A stretch of 64,000 nt of DNA. Origin: Neoarius graeffei (taxonomy: Eukaryota > Chordata > Actinopteri > Siluriformes > Ariidae). The stretch lies in contig NC_083587.1 in the NCBI RefSeq assembly GCF_027579695.1, positions 53,082,021 through 53,146,020 of the forward strand, read 5' to 3'. A program made the position numbers and the translations under genes. Positions 45,984 to 57,523 of this stretch are shown piece by piece. Below the pieces are notes generated by a model. The model was not told where the DNA came from and made no database searches. It was given only the letters and a program-made list of their open reading frames with translations. How positions within the stretch are numbered: the stretch's first letter is position 1; each line of letters starts with the position of its first letter.

Positions 45984-46345
45984 TCCATCCATCATCTGTA
46001 GCCACTTATCCTGTTCTACAGGGTTGCAGGCAAGCTGGAGCCTATCCCAGCTGACTATGGGCGAGAGGTAGGGTACACCCTGGACAAGTTGCCAGGTCAT
46101 CTCAGGGCTGACAAAAAGACAAACAACCATTCACACCTATGGTCAATTTAGAGCCACCAATTAACCTAACTTGCATGTCTTTGGACTGTGGAGGAAACCG
46201 AAGCACCCAGAGGAAACCCATACAGACACAGGGAGAACATGCAAACTCCACACAGAAAGGCCCTCGCCGGCCGCTGGGCTCAAACTCAGGACCTTCTTGC
46301 TGTGAGGTAACAGTGCTAACTACTACACCACCGTACCACCCTCAA
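45984..46345 (-). repeat. tRNA-derived SINE, copy 6 (reverse)
   Basis: Full-length copy in reverse with a CATC tail. The target duplication AAAATATCA lies at 45975-45983 and 46346-46354. Confidence 0.9.
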
Positions 46346-46439
46346 AAAATATCAATCACGACTCAAAGAATTTCACTTGTATTATATTTATTTTGGCAAT
46401 GCTTAAGCCAAAGTTTGATTCAGGAATTTACTTTACTGA

Positions 46440-46560
46440 CACTGTTTTGTACAAAAAAGGATGGGGGCTTACATCTCTGCATAGATTATATGCCCCTAAA
46501 TAATGTCATAATTAAGATCAGATGTACAGTGGCTTTGATGACAGAAGACAGATCTTTACA
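46440..46560 (+). pseudogene. Gypsy reverse-transcriptase fragment
   Basis: Encodes FCTKKDGGLHLCIDYMPLNN, then VALMTEDRS, matching the [16 protein letters not shown] block of Gypsy RTs. Only about 40 codons are left. Confidence 0.72.
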
Positions 46561-46718
46561 GCTTCACTAAGCAAAACTTCTGTAGTGTGAAAGGTCAAAT
46601 CAAGTTTTGTGCAGGGAGAGACAGAAAATATCCTTCATCGTCATGAGATAGCACTAAAACCAGAAAGGAGCCAGAATATATGACTATCAAGATTTTCAGA
46701 TTTATCAAGCTTTTTAGA

Positions 46719-46724
46719 TTTATT
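46719..46724 (-). terminator. Polyadenylation signal of sulfotransferase gene 1
   Basis: AATAAA on the minus strand, 29 nt beyond the stop codon at 46753. Confidence 0.6.
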
Positions 46725-48060
46725 TTAATTATTCCATGTAATAAGTTGGATTTCATTTGTGTTCCTCATCCCAGGGGATGCCAGTTCCCTTCAGTTCTTC
46801 AGAAATTACCGCATTGAATTTGGCCTCCAGCTCAGGGCTGAAGTGATTCTTCCAATCACCAGCAATTCCTTCAGAAGAGCATAAAACAAAACTGAGGCCC
46901 TTCCAAAACATCCAGAATTTTTCATTTTGGTTGTCATATCAAAAGATCACAAAGAAAAACTGTCATAGAAATGTCTGCCTTTGCGTACCTTTTCGAAGGA
47001 AAGATGACTTCTTGTGGTTGAATATTTCCGGTGACACCAGCGAGTAATTGGACATTTTGTTTTGCTTCATGGTTTTGAACTGACACTGTTCAATCACACG
47101 TTTCAGAGCATCTTCACTCAGCTGCCGATTCAGAAAGCATAAAATACGTTCGATGACATTCTGAAGATCCTGCAAGATAAAAATGTTCTATTATTACATA
47201 AAGAGCTAATGTGAACAAGCAAACTGATTCCACATAATGTAGACTGACACTGAACAGACATATAAAGTATTATGATGGAAAGACATTACCTGAATCATCT
47301 CCTCATATGTGATATAGAGAATTCTATCTCCTAAATCTGGGTTTCTCCAGCTTTTCACATGATCAGTCCATTTTCCAAACATCACTAAGCAAACAAGGTC
47401 ATGTCATGTCTGTAATTTGATTTAGTTTGTAATTTGAACTTATGCCACATTTGTGAAATGCAAATCCAAGTATCTCACCATTGCCTGTTAAGAAGCTGTC
47501 AGTAAATTCTTCAAAAGTTCCCGGATTATGCAGAATATTAAACATTTGGTGGAAATAAAAAAAGGAAACCACGACATCCTTTGGGTTTCTTGTCAAATAA
47601 ATGACCTAAGGATAATAGACAACAATGCAAGCTGTAACACTGTATAAGCATTACAAATATACAATTGTAAAGCTGAAATGTATTTGAATTTAGTTTTATC
47701 TATTTTTTTTTTAATTTATTGGACCTACCCAAGAAAATAAGGGGAAAAAGAGCAAAGCATTAAAGTGTTCCTTATGATCAATTCAATTTGAATGTCTGTG
47801 AATATTTCATCACCAACAATACTGTAAATTGAGATCAATCAAATTAAGAGACAATGCTACGGCTTGCCCAATTGTGCAGTAATGTTTTTTTTTTCATAAG
47901 TAGATTAAGTTATAAATATAGAGATATGAAATCTTTACATTTCTCCATTTTCACTTTTACAAGTAACCATAATTTACAATGCTAGAACTTGTGGTTGTGA
48001 TAAATAAAAAAAGAGAAACATATTTCAGTTCAGGAAAGTGTGTAGTTTTCAGAACAATAC

Positions 48061-48994
48061 ACAGTAGAGTGCAAAAGTCTTAGGCACATGTAAAGAAATG
48101 CTGTTGACCAAAAATGGCTTAAAAATAATGAAATGAAATGTTTCAACATTAAAAAAAAATACTATAAACAGCGCTAAGCCATAATAAATTAAACAAACTC
48201 AATATTTGGTGTGAAATGACCCTTTGCTTTAAAAAAAAATAGTAGTCTCAGGTACAGTGAGTGCAGTTTTATAAAGAAATGAGCTGTAGGTTTTACTGAG
48301 CATCTTGCAGAACCAACCACAGTTCTTCTGGACACTTTGACTGTCATACTCGCTTCTTAATTTTGCACCAAAACCCAGTAGCCTTCATTATGTTTTCTTT
48401 TTTAGTCTGAAAAGTGCTCTCTTATGGAATATGCTGCTCAGATACAAACTTTTTTTTTCTGTAACATTTAATTTTATGCTGGAAAACGAACGTTTGGAAC
48501 ACTAAAATGTTTTTGTGCTGACTCAATAATGTAGAAGTCTCATCTCATCTCATTATCCCTAGCTGCTTTATCCTGTTCTACAGGGTCGCAGGCAAGCTGG
48601 AGCCTATCCCAGCTGACTACGGGCGAAAGGCGGGGTACACCCTGGACAAGTCGCCAGGTCATCACAGGGCTGACACATAGACACAGACAACCATTCACAC
48701 TCACATTCACACCTACGGTCAATTTAGAGTCACCAGTTAACCTAACCTGCATGTCTTTGGACTGTGGGGGAAACCGGAGCACCCGGAGGAAACCCACGCG
48801 GACACGGGGAGAACATGCAAACTCCGCACAGAAAGGCCCTCGCCGGCCAAAGGGCTCGAACCCAGACCTTCTTGCTGTGAGGTGACAGCGCTAACCACTA
48901 CACCACTGTGCCGCCCAATGTAGAAGTCATAAAATAGAAATCTATAACAAAGTTTGTATGGAAAAAAATAGGGTGCCTAAGACTTTTGCACAGT
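48061..48994. mobile_element. Tc1-type MITE in sulfotransferase intron 2, split by a SINE
   Basis: The termini contain GTGCAAAAGTCTTAGGCAC at 48069-48087 and its complement at 48972-48990. About 555 bp remain without the SINE. No transposase frame is readable. Confidence 0.78.
48540..48916 (-). repeat. tRNA-derived SINE, copy 7 (reverse)
   Basis: Full length with a CTCATCTCATC tail. A perfect 12-bp target duplication AATGTAGAAGTC lies at 48528-48539 and 48917-48928. Inserted in the MITE. Confidence 0.95.
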
Positions 48995-49406
48995 AATGCA
49001 TATAATAGAAAAGAAGATAATGTCACCATGTGAAGGGTTTTCCCAGGTTGCTACACATTTTCATGCCAGTTCCAAGATAACCACTTACTCATTTTTAAAA
49101 AATGATTATTTACTTATTTGTTTGTTTGCTTTACCTTAGCCTTAGAAGAGAAGAAGGTGGAAGGCATCAGGTGATAAGGCATATGAGAGCTGATGGTCCG
49201 TGGAGCACTCAGCTTGGCTACAGATTTAGCAGCGTATTGCGTTTCAATCCATGGAACTCTCTCAAAGGATTGAACAGTGAGCACTGGAGTAAGATCTCCT
49301 CCATTCAGGAGCAGAGGAAGTATTTCCTGCATCCACGTTGTACCTGAAAAATAAAAGTTCAAGCTACTGTATTATACATTTGCCATACATTATACAAAGG
49401 GTCCTC

Positions 49407-49781
49407 AGAGTGGCACAGTGGTGCAGTGGAGGGACACGCTGCTCACTGTCTCAAAGCAAGAAGGTTCTGGTTTTGAAACTTGTGGCCAACTGGAGCCTTT
49501 CTGTGTGGAGTTTGTATGTTCTCCCGTGCCTATATGGGTTTCTTCCAGGTGCTCTGGTTTCCTCCCACGGTCCACAGACATGCAGATTTGGTCAAGTGGC
49601 TACTCTAAATTACCCATAGGTGTGAATGTGACTCTGAATGGTTGTTGGTCTCTGTGTTAACCCTACGAGAAATTGATGACTTGTGTACCCCACCTCTCAC
49701 CTGAAGTCAGCTGGGATTGGCTCCAACTCAACTGTGACCCTGACAGATATGCAGTATTGGAAGTATGGATAGATGGATGGT
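49407..49781 (+). repeat. Diverged SINE, copy 8
   Basis: The same layout as the other SINEs (GGCACAGTGGTGCAGTGG head to CAGCTGGGATTGGCTCC and a GATGGATGG-like tail) with many substitutions. It is an older copy, in the sulfotransferase intron 1. Confidence 0.85.
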
Positions 49782-49873
49782 AGGAAAGAAGGGAAACATA
49801 AAAACATGACTAAGGATAAGAAACACCCAAAAAACAAATGTGTACATTTATGAGTGGACAAGAGTAAGACTTA

Positions 49874-51480
49874 CAGTTGTGGTCAGAAGTTTATATACAG
49901 TGACATGAATGTCATCTTGGATATGAATGTCATGGCAATATTTGGGCTTTCAGTGATTTCTGCCACAGAAAAAGAACAGTTCAAAGAATGTACAGCATAC
50001 ATCTTTAATAAAAAAAAAAACACTAGAATTTGGTGCACAAGTTTTAATTTTCTTTGGGTTTTCTGAAATCAACACATGGTCAAAATTATACATACAGGGT
50101 CAAAAATATACATACAGCAGACCTAATATTTGGGTAAAATGTCTCTTTGCAAGATTCACATTGATCAAACATTTTGGTTACCATGAACAAGTTTCTGGCA
50201 GAATTCTGGTTGGATATTTCATGACTCTTCATGGTAGAATTGGTAGAATTCAATTTTTTTTCTTTCTTGGCATGGACTCAACTTATAAGCACGGTCCATA
50301 TATTTTCAATAGGGTTGAAGTCAGGACTTGTTTTAAGCTTAATGTTAGCCTGCTTTTTCCTCCACAACCAGCTCTGATGCGTGTTTGGGTTCATTGTCCT
50401 GCTGTAACTCCCAAATCCCAAGTCGTGTTCAAGTTTCTGATGGCTTATGCTGAAGAATTCTGAGGTTGTCCTCCTTCTTCATTATTCCATCCACTTTGTG
50501 CAATGAACCAATTCCACTGGCAGCAAAACAGCCCCAGAGCATGATGATCCTACCACCACCATCAGCTGGTACAGTGTCCCTCTGTACATGGTGGTCATTG
50601 TGGCCAAACAACTCAATCTTTGTCTCGTCTAGCCATACAGCTATCCTCCAGAAGGCTTTTTCTTTGTCCGTGTGGTCACCTTCAAACTTTAGTTAAGCTT
50701 GAAGGTGTCAATTTTGGAGCAGGGGGTTATTTCTTGGATAGCAGCCTCTTAGTCCATGGTGATCTGAACTGTAGACAGTGATCCATCAGCTTCCAGTTCA
50801 TGGCAGGGCTGTGCCATGGTGGTTCCCAGGTTGTTCCTGACCATCCAAACCAATTTCCTTTCAGCTGAAGGTGACAGTTTGGGTTTTCTTGAAACAAAGT
50901 GGCTTGGCAAAGTGACTACACCTCACAATAACTTGGATGCAATTGTTTGAACTGATCTTGGAATTTGCAGTTGTTTCGAAATGGCTCCAAGAGACATTCC
51001 GGAGTTATGTATATCTGCGATCCTCTTTCTCAGATCTGCACTGAGCTCCTTGGACTTTCCCATTTTACTGTGTGTTGGTCAATCCAATGAGTGCTGTAAA
51101 CAAACCCTTTTTATGAAGGCACAGAGAAGCTACCAGCTGTAGTCAATCATAGTCACTAACAGGAAGTTAAGAGACCTCGGCCTTGGCAAGACATTTTGGA
51201 AGTTTCAGCACCTCTGAATTAATAATCTAAGTGAGCATATGTAAATTTTTGACCCTGTATGTATAATTTTGACCCTGTGTTGATTTCAGAAAACCCAAAG
51301 AAAATTAAAACTTGTGCACCAAATTCTATTGTTTTTTTTCATTAAAGATGTATGCTGTACAATCATTCTGCCACAGAAAAAGAACAGTTCAAAGAAATTA
51401 CTAAAAGTCCAAATATTGCCATGATATTCATATCCAAGATGACATTCATGTCACTGTATGTAAACTTCTGACTACAACTG
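49874..51480 (-). mobile_element. Tc1-like transposon (Tc1-9)
   Basis: The ends CAGTTGTGGTCAGAAGTTTA and, in complement, CAGTTGTAGTCAGAAGTTTAC are flanked by TA at 49872-49873 and 51481-51482. Inverted repeats are about 230 bp. It lies in sulfotransferase intron 1. Confidence 0.92.
50150..51063 (-). pseudogene. Tc1-like transposase pseudogene (Tc1-9)
   Basis: From ATG at 51063, the minus strand reads MGKSKELSADLRKRIADIHN and SGMSLGAISKQLQIPR, then decays. Later scraps are ERKLVWMVRNN, IIMLWGCFAASGIGSLHKVD and LQQDNEPKHAS. Many stops and frameshifts are present. Confidence 0.85.
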
Positions 51481-51693
51481 TATATACCACATATGTATTA
51501 TGAGTGAACTAAGACCCTTACTAAAATCCCACTAAATGGAACTGTGAGAAAAATAATCCCACATTTCTGATAAAAGAAAGGAAATCATATGATCAGTGAT
51601 CCATCTAGTCACAGAGTCATTTACATTTTTGGATTAGAGCAGCCTCTCTACTAGTGGGAAACAGCACTGACAGCAAAAGATAATAAAATAACA

Positions 51694-51726
51694 TCCATCC
51701 ATCCATTGTCCAATTATCCTATTGAG
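51694..51726 (-). repeat. SINE tail fragment
   Basis: ATCCATCCATCCATTGTCCAATTATCCT is the reverse of a SINE 3' end, truncated. Confidence 0.6.
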
Positions 51727-51770
51727 AGATAAAACATTTAAATGTTAATAATAATATCAAAACACACACA

Positions 51771-51773
51771 CAG

Positions 51774-51809
<36 letters not shown>

Positions 51810-51812
51810 GGG
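51771..51812. repeat. (TA)n(GA)n microsatellite
   Basis: TATATA run followed by GAGAGA and GGGG. Confidence 0.9.
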
Positions 51813-52169
51813 GGATATTACAATATTTTCAACATGAGAAGATAAGCTTCACATCTTTGCCCCACTATGAATGTTCTTTATATTATATGGACATAAAGTA
51901 TCCACCATTTACCTTGATGACACTTTGCACACTATCGGCATTATCTTAACCAGCTTCATGAGGTAGTCACCTGGAATGCTTTTCAATTAATAGGTGCCTC
52001 GTCAAAAGTTAATTTGTGCAATTTCTTGCCTTCTTAATGCATATGAGATCAAACAGTAAATTGTAAATAATAAAAATACAGTAAATAGCCCTATTCCAGA
52101 ACTGTAGAAATCCATATTATGTCAAGAACTGTTCAGGTAAGTAAAGAGAAATGACATCCATCATTACTT

Positions 52170-52510
52170 ACATCCATCCATCCATTATCTGTAGGCTCTT
52201 ATTCCTGTTCTACAGAGTCGCAGGCAAGCTGGAGCCTATCCCAGCTGACTATGGGCGAGACGCGGGGTACACCCTGGACAAGTCACCAGGTTATCGCAGG
52301 GTTGACAGAGACAAACAACCATTCAGACCTACGGTCAATTTAGAGCCACCAATTAGCCTAACCTGCATGTCTTTGGACTGTGGGGGAAACCAGAGCACCC
52401 GGAGGAAACATGCAAACTCCACAGAGAAAGGCCCTCGCCAGCCACTCGAACCCAGGACCTTCTTGCTGTGAGGCAACAGTGCTAACCACTACACCACCAT
52501 GCCTCCCCCT
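52170..52510 (-). repeat. tRNA-derived SINE, copy 9 (reverse)
   Basis: Reverse SINE with CATC tail and a truncated box B region (GCCACTCGAACCC). The target duplication CCATCATTACTT lies at 52158-52169 and, beyond Gypsy C, at 57524-57535. Confidence 0.88.
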
Positions 52511-52514
52511 CATC

Positions 52515-53018
52515 TTTCATGCTCCACCCTGGACATCCACTCTGGAGATTACGGATCTCCCACGCCAGCGCCGATCCGGATCTGGGACAGGAATTCCATC
52601 TCACCTGAACTCACTTCCTGGTTTTCACCGCTGCATATATAAACACCGTTCTCTGACTTTGCCAGAGCATCTCGTTTTGCTACTCTAGCCATTTCTGTGC
52701 CTCATTGCGTTTCTCTCTAGCTTATTTTTCTAGTTCATGGTTTTTGCACTGTTTTTTTCTTGTTCATGGTTTTTTGCACTAGCGCTTTTTCTTGTTCATG
52801 GTTTTTTGCTCTAGCATTTTTTCCTTACCTGTCTCGTGTTTTTGTCAAGTTTTTGTCTCCTTTTACCCAGACTATTTTTGCCATTTGTGTTTTTATCCTG
52901 TTTGTTTACCTTTTTGCCACACCCTTTTTTCCCTGGATTAAATCACCTTATTTATTGGATTACTGTCTGTGTTCTGCTTTTGGATCCTTATCTCACCACA
53001 CCTCCACCACCCCTAACA
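52515..53018 (+). repeat. Gypsy C 5' LTR
   Basis: 504 bp ending CACCCCTAACA. A TATATAA box at 52636-52642 is followed 25 nt later by GCCAGAG, which is complementary to TTCTGGC just after the LTR. Confidence 0.85.
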
Positions 53019-53034
53019 GTACGTTCTGGCCAAC

Positions 53035-53999
53035 ATGGATCCAGTGGAACTCACCCATTTGAGAACAGCCATTCAGCAGCAAGGGACTCTCCTCAGGACT
53101 CATCAACAAGACCTCCAGCAGATCACCCAGAACCTCGCCACCCTCTCCACTCACTCAACCTCCTCACCACACAGATGCAGCGCTATCAAGCCATGCCTAC
53201 CCCTGCCCAACTGTCTCCTACTTCAGCTCCTGCCACTGCTTTTCTCCACGAGCCAAGACTCCCAGTGCCTCAGCCCTACAATGGAGAGCCAGGTACTTGC
53301 AGATCGTTCCTATCTCAATGCTCATTGATCATAGAGCTGCAACCTCTGACCTTCCCTAGAGAACGCTCCCGGGTGGCATATATCATCATGCTCCTCACCG
53401 GCAAGGCCAGGGAGTGGGGAACAGTGGTCTGGGAAGCCGATGCTCCCTGTTGCTCCAGTTTCAAAGATTTCTCCGAGGAGATGGGGCGAACTTTCGACCG
53501 CTCTCTGTTCAGCCGGGAGGTGGCTAGGGAATTCATGGAGCTGCGGCAGGGGTCCCGGTCTACCTCGGACTATGCCATCGAGTTCCAGATGTTGGTGGCA
53601 TCATGTGGTTGGAATGAGAGCGCCTGGGTTGACGCGTTCCTGCATGGCTTGTTTGACACCATTAAGGATGAACTGGTATCGCGGGAACTACCGTCGGACC
53701 TCTCCAGTCTCATTGACCTCGCCAACTGTATTAACGCCCGGTTCCAGCAATGGAGGAGAGAGAAGACCCGCCCCAGCTTCACCTCCTCTCCACCTCCCGC
53801 CTTGTCCGTCGAACCCATGCAGGTAGACCAGGTATGGGTGTCAGCGGAGGAACGACAGCACTGGCAGAGCACAGGGGCCTGTTTCTACTGTGGTCAGCGA
53901 GGACACATCTGCCGAGCCTGCCCACTAAAGGGAACGAGACCACCAGTGAATCGAGGGGCCCTGGTGGGCAACGCTCGGAACCAACCCCCCGCTGATTGA
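53035..53999 (+). pseudogene. Gypsy C gag, frameshifted
   Basis: Starts MDPVELTHLRTAIQQQGTLL at 53035, 16 nt after the LTR. It shifts frame near 53150-53165 and continues with the gag core (YNGEPGTCRSFLSQCSLIIE, GKAREWGTVVW, DYAIEFQMLVASCGW, DAFLHGLFDTIKDEL). It ends with a CCHC knuckle, CFYCGQRGHICRAC. It stops at TGA 53997-53999, in the same frame as pol. Confidence 0.85.
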
Positions 54000-56900
54000 C
54001 CGTTACACCCTGTCATCCTCATCCATGACAACCAGCATCACCATCTCCAGGCCCTCATTGACTCAGGGGCGGACAGGAACCTGATCTGCTCCGCCACAGC
54101 CAAGCATCTGGGAATCCCGCTACTTGCCCTCGAGGTCCCTCTCACTGTCCTGACACTCAATGGCACTGACTTGACCACCATCACCGACCTTACTGCCCTG
54201 GTCACCCTGAGGATTTCTGGCAACCACTCAGAAACCATCCAACTTCACGTCATGAACGACCCCCATGTAGCCATCATCCTAGGATTACCCTGGTTAACGC
54301 AGCACAACCCCCACCTTAACTGGGCCGACAACACTATCCTAGGCTGGAGCCATTTCTGCCTAGCTTCCTGCCTGAACTCCGCTCTGCCTCCTGCCAAACC
54401 ACCGCAGCCTTCAGCCAGCGAGTTTCCCGACCTCTCTCACGTGCCTCCAGAATACCTGGACTTAAGACTCATCTTCAGCAAGACCCAAGCAGTGTCCCTC
54501 CCTCCTCACAGACCCTATGACTGTGGAATCGACCTCCTACCCAGGATGGCGCCACACAAAGGGCGACTCTACTCTCTCTCTCCCGCCAAAAGGCAAGCCA
54601 TGGAGAAGTACATCTCCGAGTCTCTGGCAGCTGGGATCATCCGCCCTTCCTCCTCCCCAGCAGGGGCGGGATTCTTCTTCGTGGAGAAGAAGGACAAGTC
54701 ACTCTGCCCCTGTATTGACTATCGAGGTTTAAATGCCATCACGGTCAAGAACCACTACCCACTACCGCTCATGACCACAGCCTTTGAACTACTCCAGGGA
54801 GCCAAGATATTTTCCAAGTTGGACTTATGCAATGCCTACCATCTCGTCAGGATCAGGGAGGGGGATGAGTGGAAGACAGTCTTTAACACCACCACTGGTC
54901 ACTATGAGTACCTCGTGGTCCCTTTTGGCCTGACCAACGGCGCCCGCAGTCTTCCAGGCACTCGTCAATGATATCCTAAGGGACTTTCTTAACATCTTCA
55001 TTTTTGTGTACCTGCATGACATCCTGATCTTCTCTCACTCCCTGGAGGAACATCGGGGCCACGTCCGGCAGGTCCTCCAGTGCCTGCTAGAAAATAAGCT
55101 GTTTGTCAAGGCAGAAAAGAGCTAATTCAACCAGAGCTCTGTCTCATTTCTGGGGTTCATCATCTCCCTGGCTAGGATCCAGATGGACCCCCTCAAGCTT
55201 GAGGCAGTCGCTGACTGGCCCACCCCATCCTCGCGATGAGAGCTCCAGTGTTTCCTGGGATTCGCCAATTTCTACAGGCGCTTCATCCGCGACTTCAGCA
55301 CGGTGGCTGGACCTCTCACTGCATTGACCTTGATTAAGACCCCATTCAAGTAGGGGGAGGAAGCAGAGAAAGGTTTCTCCATGCTCAAGCACAAGTTCAC
55401 CACAGCACCCATTCTTACCATACCCGATCCGACCAAACAGTTCATCGTGGAGGTCGATGCTTCTGAGTCTGGGGTCAGAGCCATTCTCTCCCAGAGGGCC
55501 AATGATAACAAGGTCCACCCCTGCTCCTTCTTCTCTCGCCAGCTGTCCCCTGCTGAACGAAATTACGACATCGGCGACAGAGAGCTGTTGGCCATCAAGC
55601 TAGCCTTGGAGGAGTGGAGGCACTGGCTCGAGGGCTTGGATCTCCCCTTCCTTGTCTGGACCGAACACAAAAACCTAGAATACCTCAAGTCCGCCAAACG
55701 CCTTAACTCACGGCAAGCCCGATAGTCTCTCTTCGTCTCCCGGTTCCGATTCACCCTCTCCTACCGCCCAGGCTCCAAGAACGGCAAACCTGATGCCCTG
55801 TCCAGGATATTTTCTGCCCATCAGGAGGAGTCTAGTACACCCGAAACCATCCTTCCTCCACGCTGTCTGGTGGGGGCCGCCCTACTTGAGGTGGAGACAT
55901 TAGCGCAGAAGGCCCTGGAGCAGGACCCCGGAGAAGGTAACTCAAGTAGCATACCACCTAACCTTCTGTTTGTTCCCTGTTCTGTGTGAACCCAGGTGCT
56001 GCAGTGGGGTCATGGGTCCAAGTTGGCTTGTCACCCGGGAGCTGCTCGAACCTGGCGTTTGTCCAACAGCGCTTCTGGTGGCCATCCATCAAGGAAGATG
56101 TCCAGGAGTTTGTGGCAGCCTGCAACATATGTGCCCAGAACGAGACAGCCAATCGACCCCCTGCCGGCTTGCTAAGACCCCTCCCGACTCCTCATCGACC
56201 CTGGTCTCACATCGCCCTGGACTTCATCACAGGACTCCCCAACTCAGGTGGCAACACATGTATCCTCATGGTTATTGACCGGTTCTCCAAGACAGTCCAT
56301 TTCATCCCTCTGCCCAAGCTTCCCACAGCTAAAGAAACAGCCAAATTACTCATCCTTCACATTTTCTGCCTACACGGACTCCCTACTGACATCGTCTCCG
56401 ACCGGGGTTCTCAGTTCACTGCGCAGTTCTGGAGGGCCTTCTGCAAACTCATTGGGGCCTCCTGTAGTCTCTCCTCAGGGTTCCATCCTCAAACCAACGG
56501 CCAGGCGGAATGAGCGAACCAAGATTTGGAGGTGGCACTCAGGTGCATGGCATCCAGGGATGCCGGTTCTTGGAGTAAGTACTTACCTTGGGTCGAGTAC
56601 ACTCACAACTCTCTCCCTTCATCTGCCACAGGTCTCTTGCCCTTCCAGTGCTCCCTAAGTTACTAACCACCACTCTTCCCCAACCAAGAGGAGGAGGTCA
56701 CCATACCCTCAGCCCAGATCTTCATACGCTGCTGCAGGAGGACGTGAGCATTGGCCTGGAGAAGACTCATTAGCTCTACCCTAGGATCCAAGAGGCAGGC
56801 CGACAAATGCCGTTCTAAGGCACCCACCTACTGGGTGGGGCAGCGAGTCATGCTCTCCACACGCCATCTGCCACTCAGAACCGTCTCCCGTAAGCTGGAG

Positions 56901-57281
56901 CCCAGATACCTAGGACCCTTCCTCATCAGCAAGGTAATTAATTCATGTTCCGTCAGACCGGCATTACCACTCACCATGTGACATATTCACCCCACTTTCC
57001 ATGTGTCACAGCTTAAACCTCTGGTCTCTAGTTCTTTGTTCCCACCCTCCAAACCCCCTCCTCCCAGGCTCATTGATGGCGGCGAAGCCTACACAGTCAA
57101 AAAGCTGCTGAAGTTGTGGCAGTGAGGTAGAGGACTCCAGTACCTGGTAGACTGGGAAGGTTATGATCCTGAGGAGAGAAGTTGGGTCCCCGCCATGTTC
57201 ATCTTGGACCCAACCTTCATCTCCGACTTCCACCGGCAACACGCCTACACTCTTCCTAAAGTGCCTGGAGGCACTCGTTGA
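54000..57281 (+). pseudogene. Gypsy C pol, multiply disrupted
   Basis: Protease [31 protein letters not shown], and an active-site block [10 protein letters not shown] (His where Asp is normal). RNase H is [18 protein letters not shown], the integrase core [14 protein letters not shown] and [12 protein letters not shown], and the chromodomain [20 protein letters not shown]. There is a frameshift near 54940 after GLTNG, and stops at about 55123, 55240, 55354 and 55724. Further breaks lie in the integrase (for example 56512). Clearly inactive. Confidence 0.88.
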
Positions 57282-57292
57282 AGGGGGGATAC

Positions 57293-57523
57293 TGTCATGC
57301 TCTGCCCCGGACATCCACTCCGGAGATTACGTTTTTGTCCTTACCTGTCTCATGTTTTTGTCTCCTTTTACCCAGACTATTTTTGCCATTTGTGTTTTTG
57401 TCCTGTTTGTTTACCTTTTTGCCATGCTCTTTTTTCCCTGGATTAAATCACCTTATTTTTTGAATTACTGTCTGTGTTCTGCTTTTGGATCCTTATCTCA
57501 CCACACCTCCACCACCCCTAACA
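57293..57523 (+). repeat. Gypsy C 3' LTR, internally deleted
   Basis: Starts TGTCATGCTCTGCC, jumps at GAGATTACG to the TTTTTGTCCTTACC region, and ends CACCCCTAACA. About 270 bp of LTR, including the promoter, is gone. Confidence 0.85.

Larger units (their letters stand above)
52515..57523 (+). mobile_element. Gypsy C: decayed chromodomain LTR retrotransposon
   Basis: The 5' LTR (52515-53018) and a shortened 3' LTR (57293-57523) enclose gag and pol on the plus strand. A polypurine tract AAGGGGGGATAC precedes the 3' LTR. CATC on both sides (52511-52514, 57525-57528) fits a 4-bp target duplication. It is a different lineage member from Gypsy B, with more lesions, so it is older. Confidence 0.9.
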
